Source of the DNA: Brackiella oedipodis DSM 13743
GTDB taxonomy: Bacteria; Pseudomonadota; Gammaproteobacteria; Burkholderiales; Burkholderiaceae_B
Direction of reading: 5' to 3'
Assembly: GCF_000621025.1 (NCBI RefSeq)
Contig: NZ_KK211205.1
Span: 124,001-188,000, forward strand
Length of the DNA: 64,000 nucleotides
Shown here: positions 20,173 through 28,934 of the stretch, one piece after another
Layout: each line of letters starts with the position of its first letter
Position numbering within the stretch: position 1 is the stretch's first letter
Translations under genes and position numbers: made by a program
The notes under the pieces: generated by a model
Told to the model about the DNA's origin: nothing
Database searches by the model: none
What the model saw: only the letters and a program-made list of their open reading frames with translations

Positions 20173-21480
20173 ATGGCAACAGCAGCAAGCAGCAATCAAG
20201 CCGTAGTGCAAGCCAATCTAGAGCATGTGTTTCATGGTTGGGTGGTACAAGATCAATTTAAACCGCTGGCTTTTAAGACGGGACATGGCTGTTATCTAGA
20301 GGACTTCGAGGGCAAACAATACCTCGATATCTCTAGCCAACTGGTCAATACCAATATGGGTTATCAACACCCTGAGGTCCTACAAAAAATCATCAAACAA
20401 GCTGAGCAGTTAATCACGATTTCCCCATCTTATGCTGATCAGGCCCGTGCTGAAGCTGCACAAGCAGTGTTACGACATGCCCCACAAGGCTTTAACAAAG
20501 TATTCTTCACTAATGCCGGAGCCGATGCGATCGAAAATGCTATTCGCATGTGTCGCCTCTACACAGGTCGCCATAAGGTACTATCTTCGTATTATTCCTA
20601 TCACGGCAATACGGGCGCGGCCATTCAAGCGACGGGAGATAACCGCCGTTTTCCAAACGAATATGCCTTGCACCATGTGCACTTTTTTAGCACGTATACC
20701 TATCGCTCAGCCTTTGGCGCCACCAGCGACGAGCAGGAGTGCGAGAGTGCCCTCAGGTATCTGCGTCGTGTGATTGAATCCGAGGGGCCACAAACGATTG
20801 CCTGCATTTTGCTCGAAAGTATGCCGGGTTCTTATGGCGTCATTCGACCACCACAAGACTATATGAAGGGTGTCAAAGCGCTATGCGACGAATTTGACAT
20901 CATGTTTATTATGGACGAGGTCATGGTAGGCTTTGGGCGTACCGGCAAATGGCTTACCCTTGAGCATTTTGATGTGACGCCCGATTTAATTACCTTTGCT
21001 AAAGGCGTCAACGGTGGATATGTGCCTGGCGGTGGCGTCATTATGTCCGAGAAGTTCACGCAATATTTCGCAGACAAATTCTATCCGGGTGGGCTAACTT
21101 ACTCTGGTCACCCTTTGGCCATGGCGGCGATTACGGCAAACATAGAAGCCATGGAAAAGCACCAAGTTGTCGAAAATGCCGCCCAGTTGGGCACAGAGGT
21201 GCTCGCTCCTAGCCTCCAAGCGTTGGCGGCAAAGCATGATATTATCGGTGAAGTTCGTGGACTTGGCCTATTTTGGGCGATTGAGTTTGTGGCCGACAAA
21301 CAAAGCAAACAAAAACTGCCTGCAGAACGCATGAACAAAATCAAGGACTATTGTTACCAACAAGGGGTCTTGCCTTTAGTAGCAGAGAATCGTATTCATG
21401 TAGCGCCACCATTGATTATTTCTCGCGAAGAATTACAAAAGGCCCTTAAAGTGCTCGACGCGGCCATTGCGCAAGCCTAG
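20173..21480 (+). CDS. Class-III PLP aminotransferase (omega-amino acid:pyruvate type, substrate unknown)
   Basis: A 435-residue cytoplasmic aminotransferase of fold type I. The PLP lysine is K277 in TFAKGVNGGYVPGGG. The cofactor-binding aspartate lies in FIMDEVMVGFGRTG, and the phosphate-binding region is NAGADAIENAIRMCR. The SQLVNTNMGYQHPEV opening and the YSYHGNT segment fit the group that includes taurine-pyruvate and beta-alanine-pyruvate aminotransferases. The actual amino donor cannot be told from the sequence, and no catabolic partner genes are adjacent. AAGGAG lies 6 nt before the ATG. A terminator follows at 21521, so the gene is probably monocistronic. Confidence 0.88.
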   Translation: MATAASSNQAVVQANLEHVFHGWVVQDQFKPLAFKTGHGCYLEDFEGKQYLDISSQLVNTNMGYQHPEVLQKIIKQAEQLITISPSYADQARAEAAQAVLRHAPQGFNKVFFTNAGADAIENAIRMCRLYTGRHKVLSSYYSYHGNTGAAIQATGDNRRFPNEYALHHVHFFSTYTYRSAFGATSDEQECESALRYLRRVIESEGPQTIACILLESMPGSYGVIRPPQDYMKGVKALCDEFDIMFIMDEVMVGFGRTGKWLTLEHFDVTPDLITFAKGVNGGYVPGGGVIMSEKFTQYFADKFYPGGLTYSGHPLAMAAITANIEAMEKHQVVENAAQLGTEVLAPSLQALAAKHDIIGEVRGLGLFWAIEFVADKQSKQKLPAERMNKIKDYCYQQGVLPLVAENRIHVAPPLIISREELQKALKVLDAAIAQA

Positions 21481-21520
21481 GCGCTCATTAGACGAGTTGT
21501 AGAGCACTGTCATTCATTCA

Positions 21521-21550
21521 CCCAAGTACGCAATGCGTGCTTGGGTTTTT
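21521..21550 (+). terminator. Terminator after the class-III aminotransferase gene
   Basis: CCCAAGTACGC-AAT-GCGTGCTTGGG followed by TTTTT. An 11-bp stem with one G-T wobble. Confidence 0.88.
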
Positions 21551-21710
21551 ATTTATCTAGGTTAAGCGAGTCTCTGTAATGCCAGACTGCCTATTAAGTG
21601 AAGGGGGCGTTGGCAATAAATACCGCAGACAACAAGGGCTATTCCTATAAAAAGCACTAGTAAATATTTATAATAAAGTTAAATGTATTCGGTTTTATGG
21701 AGGTCAGCAC

Positions 21711-21899
21711 ATGTGGACGATTGCCATTATTGTTTGCGCTGTATTTGTAATTTTCTTGATTGTTTTTTCTTTTATCTTACGCAAACTCATTCAAGTGGGT
21801 AATCGAGTCAGTGAGGGTGATCACATGGATCTTAAGCCAAATACAGACGAAAATAGCCAGGCAGCGGCCAATACCACTCATTCCTCATCGCAATCTTAG
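21711..21899 (+). CDS. Small single-pass membrane protein of unknown function
   Basis: A 62-residue protein. Residues 3-25 are a strongly hydrophobic helix (IAIIVCAVFVIFLIVFSFIL), followed by basic RKL and a polar, Asn/Ser/Thr-rich tail. An excellent ribosome site (GGAGG, 8 nt before ATG) supports real translation. It lies 6 nt before a lipoprotein gene, so the two probably form a transcription unit. I do not recognise a family; the charge pattern suggests an N-out or signal-anchor topology with a soluble C-terminal tail. Confidence 0.6.
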   Translation: MWTIAIIVCAVFVIFLIVFSFILRKLIQVGNRVSEGDHMDLKPNTDENSQAAANTTHSSSQS

Positions 21900-21905
21900 T
21901 TTATT

Positions 21906-22400
21906 ATGATTATCTTCAGAAAATTCACCATAAGCGCCTTATTGGCTTCCTTAGTTGCTTGCACTAGCCTTAGCGACCAAGACTATCAGCGCGTCTCCAA
22001 TCGGACCTATGCTTACGATCAAGCAACGATCTTAACGGCCGCCAAACAAGTCTTTGATCACCGCTACCCAGAGGGCTACAAAGCAAGTATTCATCAAGGC
22101 AATCTTACAGTTCGACATGCTTGGGATGATGGCTATTATTTATGGGGGAGTCGCGGCTTTGATTATTGGAAACTCTATACTCGCAGCCTGGCCGATGGTC
22201 AGACGCAAGTGCATTTGGATGCGAGTCGCTTCAAAGCAGGTGATCCGGGTACATCTGTGTTAGAGGATCTAAATGGTCCTTATACCAATAACCGCGGTGA
22301 ATTACCAAATGGTGCCTCAACCTATAATGATTTTTATCGTGACCTAGAGCAACAACTGGGGCTGTCAGCACAGTCATCAACACGCCAGTCACCTCAATAA
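21906..22400 (+). CDS. Uncharacterised lipoprotein
   Basis: A 164-residue secreted protein with a type II signal: basic FRKF, hydrophobic core and lipobox LVAC (C19). The mature part contains VRHAWDDGYYLWGSRGFDYW and QVHLDASRFKAGDP, suggesting a small beta-rich domain of the kind seen in lipoproteins whose fold is reused in outer-membrane assembly factors, but this is inference and I cannot assign a family. The start has no clear ribosome site and sits 6 nt after the small membrane protein, consistent with coupled translation. Two hairpins follow. Confidence 0.7.
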   Translation: MIIFRKFTISALLASLVACTSLSDQDYQRVSNRTYAYDQATILTAAKQVFDHRYPEGYKASIHQGNLTVRHAWDDGYYLWGSRGFDYWKLYTRSLADGQTQVHLDASRFKAGDPGTSVLEDLNGPYTNNRGELPNGASTYNDFYRDLEQQLGLSAQSSTRQSPQ

Positions 22401-22422
22401 GCCCCTGGCCTCGTGGGCTTTT
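22399..22422 (+). terminator. Short hairpin at the end of the lipoprotein gene
   Basis: AAGCCC-CTGGCCTCGT-GGGCTT followed by TT, overlapping the stop codon. Weak on its own; the stronger hairpin lies about 70 nt downstream. Confidence 0.4.
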
Positions 22423-22490
22423 ACGTCGGTGCATTTTAAAATTCTCAACCGCTGATTTCAACCTCGCCTAATGCAGCGTAACGCTTAGCG

Positions 22491-22526
22491 AAAAACCCCT
22501 AACAGTGCCGAGCTGTTAGGGTTTTT
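22491..22526. terminator. Terminator between the lipoprotein gene and fadD
   Basis: AAAAACCCCTAACAG and CTGTTAGGGTTTTT pair around TGCCGAG with one unpaired C. Strong T run on the plus strand. Confidence 0.88.
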
Positions 22527-22639
22527 CATCGTTACTGCACTAAAAACGATGTGCTATAAAAGATGAACTAGACACTATCCAGTTCCAAAAAATAACAAAC
22601 AACATTTCCACATCATTCAGAGAGTTAAAGGAGGCTTTG

Positions 22640-24367
22640 ATGAGTAAGAAAATTTGGTTGGAGCATTATCCTAGTGGTATTCCTGCAGAAATCTCTGCAC
22701 TAGAGCATCAATCCTTGGTCGACATGTGTGACGCTAGCATCCAGAAATTTGCTGACCGCACGGCCTTTATTGGTTCACAACTACCTTTGTCTTACCAGGA
22801 ATTTGGCGCAGAGAGTACCAAGTTTGCGGCTTACTTACAGAGCCAGGGCATTACAAAAGGTGATCGCGTGGCCGTGATGCTACCTAATCTCATTCAATAC
22901 CCGATTACTGTGCTCGGCATTATGCGTTGTGGCGCGACGGTGGTTAATTGTAATCCCCTCTATACTTCTTATGAATTACACCATCAACTCAAGGATTCCG
23001 GTGCCAAGGCCATTATCCTACCCGATGTCTTTTTTGAAACCTTACTGAAGTGCATAGACAAACTACCCGACATTAAGCATGTGATTGTCACCAGTCTCGG
23101 TGATGTGTTTGGTAAACCTAGCCTCAATCCTGAAATCGTCCACAAGGCCAAACAAGCTTCACTCATGGTTACTGGTGGTGTTGATGTGCTCGAGCAATTC
23201 GGTTCTTATTTACAATCCTTCCCGGGCTTTATCACTTACAAAGAGGCGCTCCAAAAGGGTCAAGAGGCTGGCTTTAAACCGGTAGAGGTCACACAAGAGG
23301 ATATCGCGTTCTTGCAATATACGGGCGGCACGACGGGGCTCTCTAAAGGCGCCATTCTGACGCATTTCAATATTCTCAGTAACGTCAAACAGGTAGAAGC
23401 GGTCATAAACATCGACCTATCTACCATTGAACTGCGCTGTGTCACAGCGATTCCGCTCTATCATATTTTTGCCTTAACCGCTAATTTCTTTAGTATGGTG
23501 TACATGGGCGGTCGTAATTTACTAATTGCCGATCCTCGTAATATGGATAGCTTTATTGCTCAAATTAAGGACTACGGCATGACCAATATGACGGGCGTCA
23601 ACACGCTCTATAACGGTTTAATGCAGCATCCTGAGTTTCCAGAGGTGGATTTCAGTCAGTTCCTGTTTTGTATTGGGGGTGGCGATGCCATCCAAAAATC
23701 CATTGCAGATCGTTGGCAAGAAAAGACTGGCAAGGTGATCACCCAGGGGTATGGCCTTACAGAGACCTCACCGTTGGCGACGGTCGAAGATATCAATAAT
23801 GATCACTTCACGGGATCTATCGGTATGCCGGTGCCTTCGACCGATATCGTCATCCGCAATACCGAAGGCAAGGACCTACCTATTCACGAAGTTGGCGAGC
23901 TGTGCATCAAGGGTCCGCAAGTGATGCGGGGTTACTGGAATCGCCCAGAGGAAACCGCCAAAGTCATCTACGAGGATGGTTTCTTTAGGAGCGGTGATTT
24001 GGGTTATATGGACGAGCAGGGCAAGTTCTATATTGTCGATCGCCAAAAAGACATGATTGTTGTCTCTGGCTTTAATGTCTATCCCAACGAGGTTGAGGGC
24101 GTCGTGGTATCGCACCCTAAAGTCTCAGAAGTAGCCGCCGTAGGGGTTGACCATCCTGTCTCTGGCGAAACCATTAAACTCTATGTCACGGCCAAGGATC
24201 CTAGCCTTACCAAAGAAGAAATCATCGCCTATTGTCGTGAGCGCTTAACTGGTTACAAGGTGCCTAAAGATATTGAGTTCTTGGACGAATTACCAAAAAC
24301 GGCGGTAGGTAAGATTCTGCGTAAAACACTCAGAGAAAAAGCCAATCAAGGCCATAATCCTAAATAA
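22640..24367 (+). CDS. fadD: Long-chain fatty-acid--CoA ligase (FadD type)
   Basis: Activates fatty acids to acyl-CoA through an acyl-adenylate, the entry step of beta-oxidation. The ANL-superfamily P-loop is YTGGTTGLSKGA, the adenylate-binding segment is QGYGLTETSP, and the C-terminal hinge and catalytic lysine lie in RSGDLGYMDEQGKFYIVDR and PKTAVGKILRKTLR. The N-terminus KIWLEHYPSGIPAEI is typical of FadD. ATG at 22640 has AGGAGG 5 nt upstream and is preferred to the TTG three bases earlier. Its neighbours are the glyoxylate-shunt genes, which handle the acetyl-CoA it yields. Confidence 0.93.
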   Translation: MSKKIWLEHYPSGIPAEISALEHQSLVDMCDASIQKFADRTAFIGSQLPLSYQEFGAESTKFAAYLQSQGITKGDRVAVMLPNLIQYPITVLGIMRCGATVVNCNPLYTSYELHHQLKDSGAKAIILPDVFFETLLKCIDKLPDIKHVIVTSLGDVFGKPSLNPEIVHKAKQASLMVTGGVDVLEQFGSYLQSFPGFITYKEALQKGQEAGFKPVEVTQEDIAFLQYTGGTTGLSKGAILTHFNILSNVKQVEAVINIDLSTIELRCVTAIPLYHIFALTANFFSMVYMGGRNLLIADPRNMDSFIAQIKDYGMTNMTGVNTLYNGLMQHPEFPEVDFSQFLFCIGGGDAIQKSIADRWQEKTGKVITQGYGLTETSPLATVEDINNDHFTGSIGMPVPSTDIVIRNTEGKDLPIHEVGELCIKGPQVMRGYWNRPEETAKVIYEDGFFRSGDLGYMDEQGKFYIVDRQKDMIVVSGFNVYPNEVEGVVVSHPKVSEVAAVGVDHPVSGETIKLYVTAKDPSLTKEEIIAYCRERLTGYKVPKDIEFLDELPKTAVGKILRKTLREKANQGHNPK

Positions 24368-24473
24368 ACGCTGAACTTAGCCGCAAAGCCAGAGAGGTTT
24401 TGTGGCTAAGCTGTTTTTTCAGCCACTAGCCGCCGAACAATCACCTATTCATTATCATTTTGAGGAGACAAGC

Positions 24474-26657
24474 ATGACAGAGCGGATCGAAACCTCTGGT
24501 CTACAGGTAGACAAAGTGCTTTATGATTTTTTAGAAAGTCAAGTTTTAGCGCAGCATCCAACGGTCAAAAGCGCCGACTTCTGGCCTGGTTTTGCCAAGA
24601 TTATTAAAGAGTTAGGCCCTAAGAACAAACAATTACTACAAAAAAGAGATGAGTTCCAAGCGCAACTTAGCGCGTGGCACCAGCAGCATCCAGGCCCGGT
24701 GCAAGACCAAGATGCCTACAAGAAATTTTTGCAAGACATTGGCTACCTTGAACCAGAGCCAGAGCCGTTTACCATCAATCCTAGCCATGTAGATCGTGAA
24801 TTTGCTGAGCAAGCGGGGCCGCAATTAGTGGTACCTATTCTGAATGCACGTTATGCGATTAATGCTTGTAATGCCCGTTGGGGTTCTTTATATGATGCTT
24901 TATACGGCACCGATGCCATCGACCAAAGTGGCGAGCTAGCACCGGGTGAGAGTTACAATGCGAAACGCGGCGACGCTGTGATTGCCTTTGGCAGAGAATT
25001 TTTAGACCAAAGTCTGCCTTTACAAGGCGCTAGTCATCAAGACGCTAAGCAGTATCAGGTCCAAGACGGGCGTTTACAGGTCACCTTACAGAATGGTCAA
25101 AGCGTGACTTTAGTGAATCCCGAACTATTCATCGGTTATCAGGGAGAGGCACAGGCGCCAAGCTCCTTATTGTTCTTGCATAATGGTTTACATATCGATG
25201 TGCAAATTGATGCTCAGGATCGCATCGGTCAACAGGATCCTGCCCATATCAAAGACATTATCCTAGAAGCGGCGCTATCGACCATCATGGATATGGAAGA
25301 CTCGGTGGCCGCCGTCGATGGTGAAGACAAAACCCTCGCCTACAAAAACTGGCTGGGCTTAATGCGCGGTGATCTCACCGAAGAAGTCAGCAAAAATGGC
25401 AAGACGTTCATCCGTCGTATGAATCCAGATCGTGAATATACAGCCGCCAATGGCAAAAAGACCATTGTGTTAGGCGGGCGCTCCCTCATGCTAGTGCGAA
25501 ATGTCGGTCACTTGATGACTAATCCTGCCATTCTCGACCAAAATGGTGACGAGGTCTATGAGGGCATTATGGATGCTGTCGTCACGGCTTTGATTGCGCC
25601 TTTTGACCTTAATCGCCAAGACAACAAAAACAGCCGTGCCGGTAGTGTGTATATTGTCAAACCCAAAATGCACGGTCCTGCCGAAGTTGCTTTTGCCAAT
25701 GAGTTATTTACGGCCGCTGAGCAACTGACTCAACTACCCGCCAACACCCTCAAAATGGGCTTAATGGATGAGGAGCGTCGAACCTCCATTAATTTGCGGG
25801 CTTGCATTCTCCAAGCTAAAGATCGCCTGGTCTTTATTAATACGGGGTTCTTGGATCGCACGGGCGACGAAATCCATACCATTATGAGTGGTGGTGCTGT
25901 GGTCCCCAAAAATGACATCAAAAACACTACCTGGTTTCCCGCCTACGAAAAAAATAACGTCCAGACGGGGGTACTGTGTGGACTTATTGGTCGTGCTCAA
26001 ATCGGTAAGGGGATGTGGGCTATGCCTGATCTCATGCACAAAATGCTCACCGAAAAAATTGCGCACCCTAAATCGGGTGCCAATACCGCTTGGGTTCCTT
26101 CACCTACGGGCGCGACGTTGCATGCGATTCACTACCATCAAGTCAATGTGTTTGAGGTCCAAAAACAGTTACTCGATGACACCCATAATTATGTGGATGA
26201 AATTCTTGTGCCGCCTTTAGCAGCGCATACCGATTGGGAGGCTAAGGCCATTCAACATGAACTCGATAATAATTGCCAAAGCCTATTAGGATACGTAGTG
26301 CGTTGGGTCGAGCAGGGCGTTGGCTGCTCCAAGGTGCCCGATATTAACAATATCGGCCTCATGGAAGATCGCGCCACCCTCCGTATCTCCAGTCAGCATA
26401 TTTGCAATTGGTTAGTGCATGGTGTCGTCACTAAAGAGCAAGTGCAAGCCACGCTTGAACGAATGGCGGCAGTGGTCGATGCCCAAAACCAAGGCGATGC
26501 CCATTATGTACCTATGGTCGGTCGCTTTGAGCAATCACCGGCCTTCCGCGCGGCTTGCGACTTGATTTACAAGGGCCAGGAGCAGCCTTCAGGCTATACC
26601 GAGCCCTTATTACATCACTGGCGCCAAATTGCTAAAAAGCAGGCCTTATCCTCTTGA
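24474..26657 (+). CDS. glcB: Malate synthase G
   Basis: Condenses glyoxylate and acetyl-CoA to malate, the second step of the glyoxylate shunt. The 727-residue monomeric G form is much larger than the A form. Recognisable segments are [55 protein letters not shown], and [20 protein letters not shown]. The frame is open 24 codons further upstream (to 24402), but GAGGAG lies 6 nt before the ATG at 24474 and [20 protein letters not shown] is the usual family N-terminus. It is convergent with aceK and shares a terminator. Confidence 0.96.
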   Translation: MTERIETSGLQVDKVLYDFLESQVLAQHPTVKSADFWPGFAKIIKELGPKNKQLLQKRDEFQAQLSAWHQQHPGPVQDQDAYKKFLQDIGYLEPEPEPFTINPSHVDREFAEQAGPQLVVPILNARYAINACNARWGSLYDALYGTDAIDQSGELAPGESYNAKRGDAVIAFGREFLDQSLPLQGASHQDAKQYQVQDGRLQVTLQNGQSVTLVNPELFIGYQGEAQAPSSLLFLHNGLHIDVQIDAQDRIGQQDPAHIKDIILEAALSTIMDMEDSVAAVDGEDKTLAYKNWLGLMRGDLTEEVSKNGKTFIRRMNPDREYTAANGKKTIVLGGRSLMLVRNVGHLMTNPAILDQNGDEVYEGIMDAVVTALIAPFDLNRQDNKNSRAGSVYIVKPKMHGPAEVAFANELFTAAEQLTQLPANTLKMGLMDEERRTSINLRACILQAKDRLVFINTGFLDRTGDEIHTIMSGGAVVPKNDIKNTTWFPAYEKNNVQTGVLCGLIGRAQIGKGMWAMPDLMHKMLTEKIAHPKSGANTAWVPSPTGATLHAIHYHQVNVFEVQKQLLDDTHNYVDEILVPPLAAHTDWEAKAIQHELDNNCQSLLGYVVRWVEQGVGCSKVPDINNIGLMEDRATLRISSQHICNWLVHGVVTKEQVQATLERMAAVVDAQNQGDAHYVPMVGRFEQSPAFRAACDLIYKGQEQPSGYTEPLLHHWRQIAKKQALSS

Positions 26658-26746
26658 TTCTCTTGAGTGTAAGACTCAGCACCTGAGATTCTCAATCTAG
26701 ACTCCTAGGGTGCCTTTAGTTTCCCTATATAGTAGTGATCCATAAC

Positions 26747-26784
26747 ACAAACGCCCCAGACTCTTGTGGTCTTGGGGCGTTTGT
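26747..26784. terminator. Bidirectional terminator between glcB and aceK
   Basis: ACAAACGCCCCAGAC pairs with GTCTTGGGGCGTTTGT around a 7-nt loop, with one bulged base. It lies between convergent genes. Confidence 0.85.
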
Positions 26785-26831
26785 CTGTGCCTGGGACTTA
26801 CGTAAAAGCGCCATACGCCTGTGCCAATGTG

Positions 26832-28604
26832 CTAGGCGTCTGCACCTTCCCTCAGGTAATTAGGATCACCATCGATTTCAAAACGAGCCGAGTCTGGGTA
26901 TGGATAAAAATCATCGAGTAAACCTGCTTCTATATGGTCTTTTTTTTCCTGCCAAAATTCTGGTGTTAATAGTTCTGCATGGTGTGCCATAAACACCTCG
27001 CGCACCTCTGGATCCGTCAATAAAAAAGTGCCAAATTCTTCTGGGAAGACATCGTTTTTGTTGACGGGATACCAAACCTCTCCCGAGAGCTCCATTTCGG
27101 GATAGGGGGCAGGTGGGATACGTCGGAAATTACAGCTCGTCATGTATTCAATTTCGTCATAGTCATAAAAAATCACCCGACCAAAGCGTGTTATACCGAA
27201 GTTTTTAAACAGCATATCGCCAGGGAAAATATTCGCGGCGGCCAGATCCTTGAGTGCTTGCCCATAATCGATAATAGCGTCGCGGCGCTGTTCAGCATTG
27301 GCTTTGGGTAAGAAAATATTGAGTGGCTTGAGGCGTCGTTCTATATAGCAGTGCTTGATAATAATGTAGTCATCATTTTCCTCGAGCATAGAAGGCGCAA
27401 ACTCGCGTAACTCATTGAGCATTTCATCGGTGCAACGATCGCGCGGGATAGCGACTTTTGAGAACTCCAGCGTATCGGCCATGCGACCAACCCGATCATG
27501 TTTTTTGACGAGAAGGTATTTGCCACGAACATAATCGCGGTCAAAATCCTTATTGGGGCCAAATTTATCCTTGATCACTTTAAAAACATAGGGAAACGAG
27601 GGCAACATGAAGACAGACATGACTAACCCTTTGATGCCAGGGGCGAGGATAAATTTATCTTCTGAATAATGTAAATGCTGCAAGAAATCGCGCCAAAAAA
27701 TATTTTTGCCCTGTTTTTGTAAGCCCAACATATTGTAGAGATCGATTTTGCTGCGCATCGGCAGCATAGCCCGCAAGAAATTGACGTAATTTGAGGGGAC
27801 CTCCATTTCTACCAAAAAATAGGCCCGAGCAAAAGAGAATAAGACAGCAATAGAGCGCGCATTCAGCAAGGCCGCATCGACCTTGAGCCCGCCTTTCTTG
27901 TCGTGTACCACAGCAATGGCAAATGGATAAGATTCATTGCCATTGATAATTTGGCCGAGTATGTAAGCACATTTATTGCGATAAAACGCCGATTGCAACA
28001 TCTGAATATGCAGATTGAACTCATCGAAAGGCCATGGTCCCATCTCTTTTTGGATGGTCGACATGATATTCGTGACATCTTTGTCAATATCCGTAAATGG
28101 CACGCGCCAATTAAAATGCAGCAACATATTACGCACGCAAGGACTTAAGTCGTTATTGTCAGGGTAAAACGGCTTGAAGGTGCTGTCCTCATCGGATTCT
28201 ATGTATTCGGTGGCAATGGCAGGGCGTACAAAAATATATTGATTTTTGTAGTAACTACGATCCAACATGCGCGTTGAAACAGAGTTAAAAAACGTTTCGG
28301 CCAATTCGGGTTGTTTATGATTGGTAAGTAGCGCAATAAAATCGGTTTTGATGCTTTTCCAGAGTGTTTCATCCAAAATTTGCTGGGGGTAATGTTCATG
28401 TAACCAAGTGACGCATTCATCCACCCTATCGTCATAGCAGCGCACCCTGTCGGCCACGAGTGCCTGCACACCTAGCCAATCGGCCTCTTCGAATTTATTT
28501 TTGGCACGTTTGGAGTAGGAGCGAAAAATAAAATAGTGCTTATTAAAGCCCGTCAGGATGGCTACAGCAATGGTCTTGGATGTCGAGTGATGAGTGATTG
28601 CCAT
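26832..28604 (-). CDS. aceK: Isocitrate dehydrogenase kinase/phosphatase
   Basis: A bifunctional enzyme that phosphorylates isocitrate dehydrogenase to push isocitrate into the glyoxylate shunt, and reverses this. Length 590 aa fits the family. Segments include the nucleotide-loop region APGIKGLVMSVFMLPSFPYV, VKKHDRVGRMADTLEF, RRLKPLNIFL, and the metal/catalytic region FYDYDEIEYMTSCNFR. The frame opens at an ATG at 28622, but AAGGAG lies 6 nt before the ATG at 28604, so the shorter start is used. It is divergent from aceA and convergent with glcB, so all shunt genes are together. Confidence 0.95.
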   Translation of the reverse strand: MAITHHSTSKTIAVAILTGFNKHYFIFRSYSKRAKNKFEEADWLGVQALVADRVRCYDDRVDECVTWLHEHYPQQILDETLWKSIKTDFIALLTNHKQPELAETFFNSVSTRMLDRSYYKNQYIFVRPAIATEYIESDEDSTFKPFYPDNNDLSPCVRNMLLHFNWRVPFTDIDKDVTNIMSTIQKEMGPWPFDEFNLHIQMLQSAFYRNKCAYILGQIINGNESYPFAIAVVHDKKGGLKVDAALLNARSIAVLFSFARAYFLVEMEVPSNYVNFLRAMLPMRSKIDLYNMLGLQKQGKNIFWRDFLQHLHYSEDKFILAPGIKGLVMSVFMLPSFPYVFKVIKDKFGPNKDFDRDYVRGKYLLVKKHDRVGRMADTLEFSKVAIPRDRCTDEMLNELREFAPSMLEENDDYIIIKHCYIERRLKPLNIFLPKANAEQRRDAIIDYGQALKDLAAANIFPGDMLFKNFGITRFGRVIFYDYDEIEYMTSCNFRRIPPAPYPEMELSGEVWYPVNKNDVFPEEFGTFLLTDPEVREVFMAHHAELLTPEFWQEKKDHIEAGLLDDFYPYPDSARFEIDGDPNYLREGADA

Positions 28605-28934
28605 GATAGTCTCCTTGTGCATTTCGCTATATATTTTCTATATAGATCAATATACGTGTACTCCCATCTTCGTGTGGCTAAATCCTTGAAATTACGGACT
28701 TATACTAGGATTAGCCGATGACCTGCGATAAGTCTACGCGCAAGTCATATATCTTATATCTTATATAAGTGTTACTGCTAATATTCAAAGCTAACCTCCC
28801 GTGCTAATTTGTGCTTAACAGTGATGTTCACCGTGGCAATGTCTTAAGCAGTGCTGTATGGCTGCCTGACTCTAGACAAGTAGTGTTAGGCCACGCTATT
28901 AACCATTTCTTTTTCCTCGATTAGGAGTCTTACT
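28605..28934. promoter_or_regulatory. aceK/aceA divergent control region with AT-rich inverted repeats
   Basis: This 330-nt spacer must hold both promoters. CTATATA-TTTTC-TATATAG at 28627-28645 is a perfect 7-bp inverted repeat just outside aceK. CTTATATAAG at 28760-28769 is a 10-bp palindrome preceded by a repeat of ATCTTAT. They could be operator sites for a glyoxylate-shunt regulator; no regulator gene is adjacent. Confidence 0.4.
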
